Source: JAYEJW01 sp034716535 (GTDB lineage: Bacteria > Pseudomonadota > Gammaproteobacteria > Chromatiales > Chromatiaceae). Taken from it: a stretch of DNA of 52,623 bases. This document shows, piece by piece, positions 16,524 to 24,916 of the stretch (position 1 is the first letter of the stretch; each line of letters begins with the position of its first letter). The translations under genes were made by a program, and so were the position numbers. The DNA is taken from the NCBI GenBank assembly GCA_034716535.1, contig JAYEJW010000614.1, positions 1 through 52,623 of the forward strand. Reading direction: 5' to 3'. The notes beneath the pieces were generated by a model. The model worked only from the letters and a program-made list of their open reading frames with translations, did no database searches and was not told where the DNA came from.

Positions 16524-17063
16524 ATGGCGGAGAAGATCAAGGTTGCGACCGCATCACTCGCCGGCTGCTTCGGTTGTCACATGTCCCTCTTGGACATTGA
16601 CGAGCGGATCTTGGATCTGGTGCAGCTTGTGGAGTTCGACCGCACGCCCATCACCGACATCAAGACGATCGGCGAGTGTGATCTCGGAATCATCGAGGGC
16701 GGTGTTGCCAACGCGGAGAACGTCGAGGTGCTGCGGGACTTCCGCAAGCACTGCAAGGTGCTGGTGGCCATCGGCGCCTGCGCCGTCAACGGCGGCATCC
16801 CGGCCATGCGCAACCAGTTCGAGCTCCGGGAGTGCCTGGAAGAGGCCTACGTCGATGGGGTCGGAGTCTATAACCCGGGTATCCCGGACGATCCGGAGAT
16901 CCCGCTGTTGCTCAACAAGGTCCATCCCATCCACGAGGTGGTGAAGATCGATTACTTTCTACCCGGTTGCCCTCCGACGGGGGACACGATCTGGACCTTT
17001 CTCACGGAGCTCATCGAGGGGAGGCCCATCGGCTTCCCTTACACCCAAATTCACTACGATTGA
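16524..17063 (+). CDS. hoxY: NAD-reducing hydrogenase small subunit HoxY
   Basis: A 179-residue small subunit of a group 3d [NiFe]-hydrogenase with one proximal 4Fe-4S cluster. Cysteine motifs are GCFGCHMS near the N-terminus, GACAVNGG and LPGCPPTGD. The short length without a C-terminal extension or Tat signal fits the cytoplasmic NAD-linked enzyme. The ATG at 16524 sits 3 bases after the hoxU stop with GGAGGG at the end of hoxU as its ribosome site. It is followed by a 136-bp gap before hoxH, unusual within an otherwise overlapping operon. Confidence 0.95.
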   Translation: MAEKIKVATASLAGCFGCHMSLLDIDERILDLVQLVEFDRTPITDIKTIGECDLGIIEGGVANAENVEVLRDFRKHCKVLVAIGACAVNGGIPAMRNQFELRECLEEAYVDGVGVYNPGIPDDPEIPLLLNKVHPIHEVVKIDYFLPGCPPTGDTIWTFLTELIEGRPIGFPYTQIHYD

Positions 17064-17106
17064 TCGCGGAGCGCCTGCCGCACTTTTCGATTTGAGAAAA
17101 TGGTAG

Positions 17107-17175
17107 GGTGGAAGTTGTGCGCGGTCGCTGTGTTGTCCGGCTTGCTCAACAATCGTTCGCCTACTCGATTCCACC
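17107..17175 (+). repeat. Inverted repeat in the hoxY-hoxH gap
   Basis: GGTGGAA at 17107-17113 and TTCCACC at 17169-17175 are perfect inverted repeats 55 bases apart within the 136-bp gap separating hoxY and hoxH. They could pair in the mRNA or mark a binding site. The gap holds no open frame worth calling, and no clear internal promoter was seen. Confidence 0.35.
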
Positions 17176-17199
17176 ATCTCGTGTCTAAAGGTAAAGACC

Positions 17200-18684
17200 A
17201 TGTCCAGCCAACTTGAGACCGCAGCCAACCCGGAAGGCCTAAAACGGGTGGTCATCGAGCCCGTCACCCGGGTGGAGGGTCACGGCAAGGTCACCTTGCT
17301 CCAGGACGAGGACAACCACATCCGTCAGGCGAGGCTGCATGTGGTGGAGTTCCGCGGCTTCGAGAAATTCATCCAGGGGCGGCCCTATTGGGAGCTGCCG
17401 GTGCTGGTGCAGCGCCTGTGCGGCATCTGCCCGGTCAGCCATCATTTGGCGGCGGCCAAGGCAACGGATCAGCTCGTGGGTGTCGATGAGCTTACCCCGA
17501 CGGCGGTGAAGGTGCGTCGCCTCATGCACTACGGGCAGACGTTCCAGTCCCACGCGCTGCATTTCTTTCATCTTTCCTCGCCGGATCTGCTGTTCGGCTT
17601 CGATGACGAGGTCCGCCACCGCAACATCGTCGGTGTGATCCAGGATCACCCTGAGATTGCCAAGCGGGGCGTACTGTTGCGCAAGTATGGACAGGAGGTC
17701 ATCCGGGTCACGGCCGGTAAGCGTATCCACGGCACGGGCGCCATCCCGGGAGGGGTCAACAAGTCCGTGACCGGCGACGAGCGCGAGTATCTGCTCAAGG
17801 ACATCGACAAGATGATTCAGTGGAGCGAGGAGGCGATCCAGCTCATGAAGCGCATCTTCATGCAGAACGCCGATTACCATTACAGCTTCGCCAACGTGGA
17901 CGCCAATACGCTGGGCATGATCCGGGATGACGGTGCCTTTGAGATCTACCACGGCGGCCTGCGCGCCCGAGACCCCAATGGCAACACGATCTTCGATCAG
18001 GTGGACTATCGCGACTACGAACAGCACATCAAAGAAGAGATCAAGCCCTGGAGCTACATGAAGTTCCCCTTCATCGCGAAGCTCGGACCCGAGCGCGGAT
18101 GGTATCGGGTAGGGCCACTGGCGCGGGTAAACAACTGCGACCGTTTCGACACCCCGCTGGCCGAGCAGGAGCGACACGATTTCATGGCGGCGGGCGAGGG
18201 CAGGCCGCTGCACTCGGCCCTTGCGACACACTGGTCGCGCCTCATCGAGCTGCTCCACTGTGCCGAGGCGATCAAGGATCTACTCCACGACCCCGATATC
18301 CAGGGAACCGATCTCCAGGTCCGGGGCGAGATGCGTTCCAAAGGAATCGGTGTCTTGGAGGCGCCGCGCGGGACTCTCTTTCACCACTATGAGATCGACG
18401 CGGACGGACTCGTCCGTAAGGCCAATCTCATTGTCTCCACGACCAACAATAACCGGGCGATGAACGAGTCCATCCGCGAGGTGGCCAGCGAGTATCTGGA
18501 CGGCCGCGAGCTCACCGAGCCACTGCTCAACCAGATCGAGGTCGCCATTCGCGCCTACGATCCCTGCCTGTCTTGCGCGACCCACGCGGTGGGTAAGATG
18601 CCGCTGGAGATCGAGCTCGTGGATGCGGCCGGCGATGTCGTTGATCGTATGTACAAACGCGCGACGGGCCAGATCGACCATTAG
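17200..18684 (+). CDS. hoxH: NAD-reducing hydrogenase large subunit HoxH
   Basis: The catalytic [NiFe] subunit, 494 residues. The N-terminal nickel ligands are in RLCGICPVSHH (C74, C77) and the C-terminal ones in DPCLSCATH (C456, C459). The 32 residues after H462 form the extension expected to be cleaved by HoxW once nickel is inserted. The PVTRVEGHGK segment at the N-terminus is a family signature. The ATG at 17200 follows AAAGG. With HoxFUY it forms the bidirectional or H2-oxidising NAD-linked enzyme that would make NADH directly. The hyp maturation genes are not in the window. Confidence 0.96.
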   Translation: MSSQLETAANPEGLKRVVIEPVTRVEGHGKVTLLQDEDNHIRQARLHVVEFRGFEKFIQGRPYWELPVLVQRLCGICPVSHHLAAAKATDQLVGVDELTPTAVKVRRLMHYGQTFQSHALHFFHLSSPDLLFGFDDEVRHRNIVGVIQDHPEIAKRGVLLRKYGQEVIRVTAGKRIHGTGAIPGGVNKSVTGDEREYLLKDIDKMIQWSEEAIQLMKRIFMQNADYHYSFANVDANTLGMIRDDGAFEIYHGGLRARDPNGNTIFDQVDYRDYEQHIKEEIKPWSYMKFPFIAKLGPERGWYRVGPLARVNNCDRFDTPLAEQERHDFMAAGEGRPLHSALATHWSRLIELLHCAEAIKDLLHDPDIQGTDLQVRGEMRSKGIGVLEAPRGTLFHHYEIDADGLVRKANLIVSTTNNNRAMNESIREVASEYLDGRELTEPLLNQIEVAIRAYDPCLSCATHAVGKMPLEIELVDAAGDVVDRMYKRATGQIDH

Positions 18685-18756
18685 GCGGGCATCTTTGGCA
18701 GGAGGGAGCGTCGAGGTGGGTATGCCAGTTGTTGCCGGATCAAGAGTCGGATCTGA

Positions 18757-19227
18757 ATGCCGAATGCGCCACGCCCTATCTTAGTCTTCGCCTACGGCAA
18801 CCCCTCCCGGGGCGACGATGCCCTCGGCCCGCTCCTCCTTGAACGCCTTGAGCAACGCCAACGGGCCGGCGAGCTCGGGCAGATCGACCTGCTCACCGAC
18901 TTCCAGCTACAGGTCGAGCATGCGCTGGATCTGCAGGGCAGGGAGCGTGTCGTCTTCGTCGATGCAAGCGCCTCAGGGCCGGCTCCCTTTTCGTTCCGAC
19001 CTGTGGAGCCTGAGCAGGACGGGACCTACACGACCCATGCGATGAGTCCCGGGGCGGTCCTCCGAGTGTTGGAGCAGATCTCGGCGGCCAAGCCGCCGCC
19101 GACCTGGCTGCTCGCGATTCGCGGCTACCAGTTCAAGCTCGGAACCCCGGCGTCGGAGCAGGCAAATCAGAACCTGGCCGAGGCGAGCGGATTCTTGGCC
19201 GAGTTTCTCTGCACGCCCCTGAACTAA
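18757..19227 (+). CDS. hoxW: Hydrogenase maturation protease HoxW
   Basis: A 156-residue endopeptidase of the HyaD/HoxW family that removes the C-terminal peptide of the large subunit. Family marks are the N-terminal FAYGNPSRGDDALGPLL, with the aspartate that senses nickel, QLQVEHALDLQ containing the metal-site glutamate, VVFVDAS, the THAMSPGAVL histidine motif, and IRGYQFxLG. It follows hoxH by 72 bases on the same strand and closes the operon; the next gene is convergent. Confidence 0.93.
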   Translation: MPNAPRPILVFAYGNPSRGDDALGPLLLERLEQRQRAGELGQIDLLTDFQLQVEHALDLQGRERVVFVDASASGPAPFSFRPVEPEQDGTYTTHAMSPGAVLRVLEQISAAKPPPTWLLAIRGYQFKLGTPASEQANQNLAEASGFLAEFLCTPLN

Positions 19228-19241
19228 AGGCCTTGACGGTC

Positions 19242-19258
19242 CAGCCGGTCACCGGCTG
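19242..19258. terminator. Short hairpin between convergent hoxW and the propeller gene
   Basis: CAGCCGG (19242-19248), loop TCA, CCGGCTG (19252-19258) is a perfect 7-bp stem. The loop TCA is the stop codon (TGA) of the minus-strand gene. It could terminate hoxW transcripts, but there is no U-run on either side, so function is uncertain. Confidence 0.35.
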
Positions 19259-22200
19259 CGGATCTCAGAGCCGTTCTCCGTAAAGACGCTCCAGCGGGTG
19301 TTTCCATCCGTATCGAGGTAACCAACGATCGCCTCGCTGACGCCATTGCCGTCGAGGTCGCCGGTTGCAACGTCGGCAACCAGACCCGGCGCCGCTGCAA
19401 CACCCTTGGCCAGCCGGATACCGCCTTCGCCGAGAAAGATCGCCGCCGGTCTGCCATCGGCCTGGATCAGTGACACCACCACCCCCTGATAGGGCGCGGT
19501 CGCCAAGAAATGCCCTGCTGCGAGTTGCGGCGCGAAGGTCGCCCCGCCGACGCCCTTCCAGTGACGGCTTCCCTGAGCAGAGAAGGCGATGGCCCCCAGG
19601 CTGCCGTCGGATTGGATCAGGGAGACGGCGTAGTCGCCGCCGGCTCCCTCGGCCGGGTGCGCCACTGTCAGCTTGACGTCCGTGCACTGCCCGCCAGACC
19701 CGACGCCGAGCCGATTTCCAGCAGCATCGAAAACCTCGGTCCGCAGGGTACTGTCCAAGGCTCGGTAGGCGAGCACAACCTCGATGCTGGTGGGGTCGCC
19801 GTCGAAGTCCACGACGTCGGCCTCGGCCTGAAAGCCCGCCTCTGTGAGCAGCTTGCCGAGCCGGGTTCCATCGGGGTTGAACGCGATGGCGGCGGCTCGC
19901 CGGTCGCTCTGAATGAGTCCCACGAGGTACTCATCCTCGGGATCGGCATCCAGTTGCGCGCTGCGCACCGAGACCGCCGTGCACCGTCCACCGCTGCCCC
20001 CGCCGATGAGCGAGCCGTCTCCGTCATAGAGGGCGACTGCGAGATTGCCGTCGCCGTCGATCATGGCCAGGGCCCAATCCGCACGGCCGTTCCCGTCGAA
20101 ATCGCCCGCGGCGAGGTCGAAGCGCATGGCGCTCTGCTCAAGCACCAGGGTGCGCAGCAGCCGGCCATCGTCGTCGAAGTATTCGATCTGCGGAATGCTG
20201 CCGTTGGTCTGTAGGGAGGCCAGGGCGAACTCGTCCCGCCCGTCACCGTCGATATCGCCCGCCGCTACGCGGAGGGCATTGGCCAGACGGACCAGGCCAT
20301 TGGAACCGGTGGCATAGACCAGGCCCGTGTCCTGTGCGACCGAAACGGCACCGAGCATCCAATACCCCGCATCGAGCGGATGCCAAATCGTGCCGGCGTC
20401 TACCGAGGCGAAGACACCTTCCTTCGCCGCCACATAGAGCCTGCGTGGATTGTGGGGGTCGACGCTGAGGGCCTTGGGCCCGGCGGGGGCGCTCCCCAGC
20501 ACCTCCCAATGCTCACCCTGGTCCCAGCTCCTGATCACCCCGTGAGGGTCAGATTTGGCGTACAGCAGCGCCGGGTTGAACCGGTCGATGGAGAGGTGGC
20601 TGATGGTCCCCTGAAGGGGCACGCCCGCGATCTCCCCGGTGGCCTGCCAGCTATCCCCGCCATCCCGGCTTCTGAACAGGCCGATAGGGGACGGGTCGTC
20701 CGGATGCAGGTCGTTGCCGGCATAGAGCAGGAGGGGATCGAGGGGATCGGCGGCCAGGGAGACGATTCGGGAGTAGCCGTCCATGCCGGCATTGGCCGGG
20801 TACCAGGTGTCGCCGCCGTCGGCGCTCGCGAGAACGCCGCCGCCACCGCCTGCATAGAGTCTCCCGCCGTCGTGGGGGGTCGCCGCAAGCGCCCTAAGCT
20901 CAAGCTCCTCCGGCCAAGGCTCGGGCGTATCCCATTGCGACTCCACGGGGAGGAAGTTCTCCACCAGGATCTCGGCGGTCTCGCCGCCGTCGGTGCTGCG
21001 GAAGACGCTGTCCCACTGGGTCCCGAAGAGAAGGTCGGGATCCTGCGTATCCACGAGGATTCGGTCGGGTGCGTAGACCTCTCCACCCATGGGGCGGATG
21101 AGCCAGGTCCGTCCGTGATCCGCGGACCTGTACATCCTGGTGAGGTTCAGACCAATGACCGTGAGATATTGCAGTGCCGAGTCCTGCGGATAGAGGGCGT
21201 GCGCGCCCGCGACCTGGGCGCGGATTCCGCTGCGCGAATGGCTCCAGCTGGTGCCCCCGTCCTGCGTGACAAGACTGCCGTCCAGACTGCCGATGGCGAT
21301 GCGCCGGGCGTCCTTTGGGTCGATCGAGAACGCCACTGCCTGCTGATCTATGGGGCGGCCCCTGACATCGTAGAGGTACCGCCAGGTCTCCCCGCCGTCC
21401 TCGCTGCGCAGCAGGCCGGAGCCGTAGTTCGCGGCCCCGAGCACATAGACCGCCCCCGGGTCGGAGAGCGCCGTGCGCACGAGCTGGACGATATAGGGTT
21501 TGTTGTCCTCGTCCGAGGGGCTGTCCGTGCTCAAGCGGGTCCAGGTCTCGCCGTCGTCCGTGCTTTTGTACAAGTGAAAGCCGACCGTCGCGAAGAGGGT
21601 GGTCGGTGACTTGGTATCGATTGCGATGGAGCGAACTCCGTGGTCGTCAATAATGTAGACTGGGGAGACGTCGACGATCTGGGTCCAGCTCCGACCACGG
21701 TCCGTCGACCGGAAAATGCCCTGCAGCACTGTGTCGGCGCCCCACGATACGCCGGCCGCGAACATCCGGTCCCCGTTTCTCGGATCGATGGTGAGCACCT
21801 CGGCATCGAGCCCCTCGCTGAGCCAAGACCAGCTAGTGCCGCCGTCGGTGCTCTTGAGAATACCCGGGTAGCCGTCGGGATGCTCCTTGTCCTGGAATAT
21901 CCCGCTGAGATAGAGAACCCGGCTGTCCGTTGGGTCGACGGCAAACTCCGACAGGTCGAGATAAGGAATCGTCAGCGTGGGCAGGAGCGCTTGCCATTGC
22001 GCGCCGCCGTCTGCGCTGCGCAGCAGCCGCCGGCTTGTCGCCAGGTAGACGCCCTGCGAGTTGGTCGGATCCGCGATGAGCCGGGCCAAGCCGTAGGCCT
22101 CGTCCGAAGCCACCGGCGATGATTGTAACTGCCAGTGTTTTCCGTAGTCGGTAGTTCGAAAGACGACGCCCCCGGCTACCGCCGCGAAGAGTACATCGGC

Positions 22201-22380
22201 GTCCGCGGGGCTCGTGTCGATTAGAGGCAGAACCCCGCCCTCCGGACCGACCGGTGTCCAGGGTTCAATGCCTGCTTGTATCGGTAGGGAAATCGCCCAG
22301 AGTATCCAGGCTAAGAGCCCGATGGGCGTGAGTGTGTCGCGACCATACTTCGATCTGTACATCTTTCCTTCGTCCTTCAT
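19249..22380 (-). CDS. Large secreted protein: Asp-box beta-propellers plus FG-GAP-like repeats
   Basis: A 1043-residue exported protein. The N-terminus carries basic residues then a hydrophobic signal core (LLAWILWAISLPIQA, cleavage near residue 36). Residues about 40-700 contain roughly thirteen Asp-box motifs of the form (R/K)SxDxGxxW, as in sialidase, sortilin (VPS10) and YCF48-like propellers. Residues about 715-1040 contain FG-GAP/VCBS-like units such as GDIDGDGRDEFALAS, GDFDGNGRADWALA and GDLDGNGVSEAIVGY, which resemble calcium-binding integrin-type blades. No catalytic glycosidase motif was recognised. Two ATGs (22380 and 22362) both have AAGGA-like sites. It is convergent with hoxW and downstream of the sensor kinase gene; whether it belongs to either unit is unclear. 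Confidence 0.8.
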   Translation of the reverse strand: MKDEGKMYRSKYGRDTLTPIGLLAWILWAISLPIQAGIEPWTPVGPEGGVLPLIDTSPADADVLFAAVAGGVVFRTTDYGKHWQLQSSPVASDEAYGLARLIADPTNSQGVYLATSRRLLRSADGGAQWQALLPTLTIPYLDLSEFAVDPTDSRVLYLSGIFQDKEHPDGYPGILKSTDGGTSWSWLSEGLDAEVLTIDPRNGDRMFAAGVSWGADTVLQGIFRSTDRGRSWTQIVDVSPVYIIDDHGVRSIAIDTKSPTTLFATVGFHLYKSTDDGETWTRLSTDSPSDEDNKPYIVQLVRTALSDPGAVYVLGAANYGSGLLRSEDGGETWRYLYDVRGRPIDQQAVAFSIDPKDARRIAIGSLDGSLVTQDGGTSWSHSRSGIRAQVAGAHALYPQDSALQYLTVIGLNLTRMYRSADHGRTWLIRPMGGEVYAPDRILVDTQDPDLLFGTQWDSVFRSTDGGETAEILVENFLPVESQWDTPEPWPEELELRALAATPHDGGRLYAGGGGGVLASADGGDTWYPANAGMDGYSRIVSLAADPLDPLLLYAGNDLHPDDPSPIGLFRSRDGGDSWQATGEIAGVPLQGTISHLSIDRFNPALLYAKSDPHGVIRSWDQGEHWEVLGSAPAGPKALSVDPHNPRRLYVAAKEGVFASVDAGTIWHPLDAGYWMLGAVSVAQDTGLVYATGSNGLVRLANALRVAAGDIDGDGRDEFALASLQTNGSIPQIEYFDDDGRLLRTLVLEQSAMRFDLAAGDFDGNGRADWALAMIDGDGNLAVALYDGDGSLIGGGSGGRCTAVSVRSAQLDADPEDEYLVGLIQSDRRAAAIAFNPDGTRLGKLLTEAGFQAEADVVDFDGDPTSIEVVLAYRALDSTLRTEVFDAAGNRLGVGSGGQCTDVKLTVAHPAEGAGGDYAVSLIQSDGSLGAIAFSAQGSRHWKGVGGATFAPQLAAGHFLATAPYQGVVVSLIQADGRPAAIFLGEGGIRLAKGVAAAPGLVADVATGDLDGNGVSEAIVGYLDTDGNTRWSVFTENGSEIRSR

Positions 22381-22548
22381 GAGATCCTTTATGAATGGGC
22401 CCCTCCCGCAGGCGCTTGGTTTCCGCTTGAGGAGCCCAACCCTCTATACATTCAGTGTACGAGTCGACGGGGCCGGGCGAGTCTTATGTAGACTTTTTTT
22501 GCGCGGTTGCGTTGATCTGGGGCAGGCAGCGAAGGTTCCCTGAGGGCG

Positions 22549-24720
22549 TCAGGCATTCTCCGCCGGTCCGCTCACGGGCAGGGTGAAGTGGAAGGTCGCG
22601 CCCGTTCCCGACCCGGATTCGACGGACAGCTGTCCTCCGTGGGTCTCAACGATGCCGTTGCTGATGGAAAGCCCGAGTCCCAGGCCTTGGATCTTTGTGG
22701 TGACGAAGGGCTCGAAGATCCTTTCGGCCACCTCCTCGCTGAGACCGGGGCCGGTATCCGACACCTGGATCTGGACCTGTCCACTGTCGAGCCGGCGGGA
22801 GCGAAGGCTCAAGCGGCGTTGCCCGGATGGCGTATCGGCCATGGCCTCGATGGCGTTGCGTGCCAGGTTGAGAATGACCTGCTCGATCTGGATCTCCTGG
22901 GCGAGCACCCATTCGGCGTCCTCCGACAGGTCCAGCTCCAGGGTCACGCTGGCCCGTTGAGCGTCGGGGCGCAGCAGCCCGATCACCGTGTCCAGCATCC
23001 CGCTCAGGCGGGCCGGGCGCAGCTCCGGCTCCTCCTTGCGCACGAAGTGGCGGATGTGGCGGATGACCTCGCCCGCGCGCTCCGCTTGGGCGGCGATCTT
23101 CTCCATGACGTCGCTGCAGTACTCCTGGGTGGAGCGGCCGGATTCGAGCATGCGAATGCAGGCCCGCGCGTTCGTATTGATGGCGGTCAGTGGCTGGTTG
23201 AGCTCATGGGCGATACCGGAGGCCATCTCACCCAGGGTGCTCAGGCGGGCGACGTGGGCCAGCTCGACCTGGTGGTGGCGGATCTTCTCGGCCGCCAGCT
23301 TGCGCTCGGTGACGTCGCGGAAGACCACGACGCTGCCTACGGTCTCGCCGCGCTCGTCGCGGATGGGGGTGGAGCTGTATTCCACGGGAAAACTGGTGCC
23401 GTCCTTGCGCCAGAAGACGTCATCGTCGACGTAGCGCGGCAGGTTGTCGCGAAAGGTGGCGTAGACCGGGCACGCATCGGCCGGGTGCGGGCTGCCGTCG
23501 GCTCGCGTGTGGTGCAGAATCTCATGCTGGTTGTGCCCGATGAGCTCGTCCGCCTGCCAGCCGGTGATCTTCTCCATGGGCTCGTTGACAAAGGTCGTGC
23601 GGCCCTGAAGGTCGACCCCGGAGATGCCCTCGGCTACCGAGTTGAGTATCAGCTCCTGCCGCTGCTCCAGCCGCGCCTTGGCGCGGGTCAGGCTCTGGTT
23701 CAGGCGCATCACCCAGGTGGTGAGGAAAGCCATCACAAGCAGCGAGGCCGCCCCCAGCAGCAGGCCGAACCAGTAGCGTTGGATGGCGTCGCCAAGGGTG
23801 AAGCTTCCTACTTGGTCGTAGGGGGGCAGGCCCAGGTCCTCCAGCAGCCGATGCACCGGCTGATAATCCAGAGGAATGGTCCAACCGGCGTACTCCCCAG
23901 CTCCGGCGGCGGCGTGATCGGCGGGCATCTGCATCAGGGCGATGGCGACCTGCTGGGCGAGGGCGTTGGGGGTGTGGCGGACCTTGCTGAAAGGCCACTC
24001 CGGGTAGAGGGGGGTGCTGCGCACGAAAGGAAAGTCGGGGTCCACGAGGGGGTTGAGGATGCGGAAATCGCCGATCTCGATGGACCCCGCAGCGGCCATG
24101 CGCTCCAAGATGTCCGTACGCACCGTGCCGGCGTCGACATCGCCCCGAAGGACCGCCAGCACCACTGCGTCGTGGATGCCTCCGAAGCTCAGATGGGAGA
24201 AGTCCCGGTAGGGGTCGATGTCGTCGGCGGCGAGCTCACCCCAGGCCATTTCAAAGCCGCCCAGGGAGGTGCGGTCCACCGCCATGAAGGAGCGGCCGCG
24301 CAGGTCCTGCAGGGTCTGGATGTTCTCGCGGTCGGCACGCGTGAAGATGACGCCACCGAAGACGTTGAGCTGTACGTCACCCAATCGGTTGCTCATGGTG
24401 GCGATGCGCGAGACCCGGTGGCGGACCTCCAGGTTCACATAGATCCCGGGATTGACCAGCACGAAGTCGACTCGGCCGTCGGCCACAGCAGGGTCCACCT
24501 CGGCAAAGTCCAGGGGCTCGATATGGAAGCGATAGCCGGGAAGGGCGTCGCTCAGGTAACGCGCAGTGGGGGTCCACTTCCGAGTGGTCACCGCGTCGCC
24601 CCGGTGGCTGAGCACGCCGATACGGATATCGCGAACCGGAGCGGTCTCGGCCGTGGTCCCCCCCACAGCGATGCATAGAACGAGGGCGAGTAGAAACCTG
24701 CTGACACCGGAAGTTGCCAT
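22549..24720 (-). CDS. TtrS-like sensor histidine kinase with PhnD-type periplasmic domain and PAS
   Basis: A 723-residue membrane sensor kinase. In order: a signal peptide (1-25), a periplasmic PhnD/TtrS-type oxyanion-binding domain (about 30-300, with DIRIGVLSHRG and DFVLVNPGIYVNLE), one membrane helix (about 316-338), a PAS domain (about 355-475, PMEKITGWQADELIG), a HisKA domain with phosphoacceptor H505 in SGIAHELNQPL, and a HATPase with NLARNAIEA, DTGPGLSEE and GLGLGLSISNG. TtrS senses tetrathionate, and homologues often sit with sulfur-oxyanion genes. Here soxB is divergent across a 196-bp gap. No response regulator gene lies beside it or elsewhere in the window, so it is an orphan locally. 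The ligand is inference. Confidence 0.9.
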   Translation of the reverse strand: MATSGVSRFLLALVLCIAVGGTTAETAPVRDIRIGVLSHRGDAVTTRKWTPTARYLSDALPGYRFHIEPLDFAEVDPAVADGRVDFVLVNPGIYVNLEVRHRVSRIATMSNRLGDVQLNVFGGVIFTRADRENIQTLQDLRGRSFMAVDRTSLGGFEMAWGELAADDIDPYRDFSHLSFGGIHDAVVLAVLRGDVDAGTVRTDILERMAAAGSIEIGDFRILNPLVDPDFPFVRSTPLYPEWPFSKVRHTPNALAQQVAIALMQMPADHAAAGAGEYAGWTIPLDYQPVHRLLEDLGLPPYDQVGSFTLGDAIQRYWFGLLLGAASLLVMAFLTTWVMRLNQSLTRAKARLEQRQELILNSVAEGISGVDLQGRTTFVNEPMEKITGWQADELIGHNQHEILHHTRADGSPHPADACPVYATFRDNLPRYVDDDVFWRKDGTSFPVEYSSTPIRDERGETVGSVVVFRDVTERKLAAEKIRHHQVELAHVARLSTLGEMASGIAHELNQPLTAINTNARACIRMLESGRSTQEYCSDVMEKIAAQAERAGEVIRHIRHFVRKEEPELRPARLSGMLDTVIGLLRPDAQRASVTLELDLSEDAEWVLAQEIQIEQVILNLARNAIEAMADTPSGQRRLSLRSRRLDSGQVQIQVSDTGPGLSEEVAERIFEPFVTTKIQGLGLGLSISNGIVETHGGQLSVESGSGTGATFHFTLPVSGPAENA

Positions 24721-24916
24721 CGTCTCAGGCTAAGCAATTCCGCGCCGTGCCGCAATCGGCAACGATCTGGCTAGGGAAAACCCCAAGATCCGGCGTCGTT
24801 TCCTCGTATGGCCGGCGGCAGGGGTAACGGGCATACTACTGAGCCTGAACGACCACAAAGGCGGAACCGTGCCCAGGCTTTCGCTGCAGATCCCACCTAC
24901 AGAGGACCAGAGCGCA
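24721..24916. promoter_or_regulatory. Divergent intergenic region between sensor kinase and soxB
   Basis: A 196-bp region that must hold the promoters of both genes. GAGGA at 24902-24906 is the soxB ribosome site. A loose -10-like CATACT lies near 24831-24836 without a recognisable -35. No obvious palindromic operator was identified by eye. Confidence 0.4.

Noticed and set aside
22588..24678. 696-codon plus-strand frame opposite the sensor kinase
   Set aside because: Although long, it mirrors the kinase exactly and matches no family; long antisense frames are common at this GC content.
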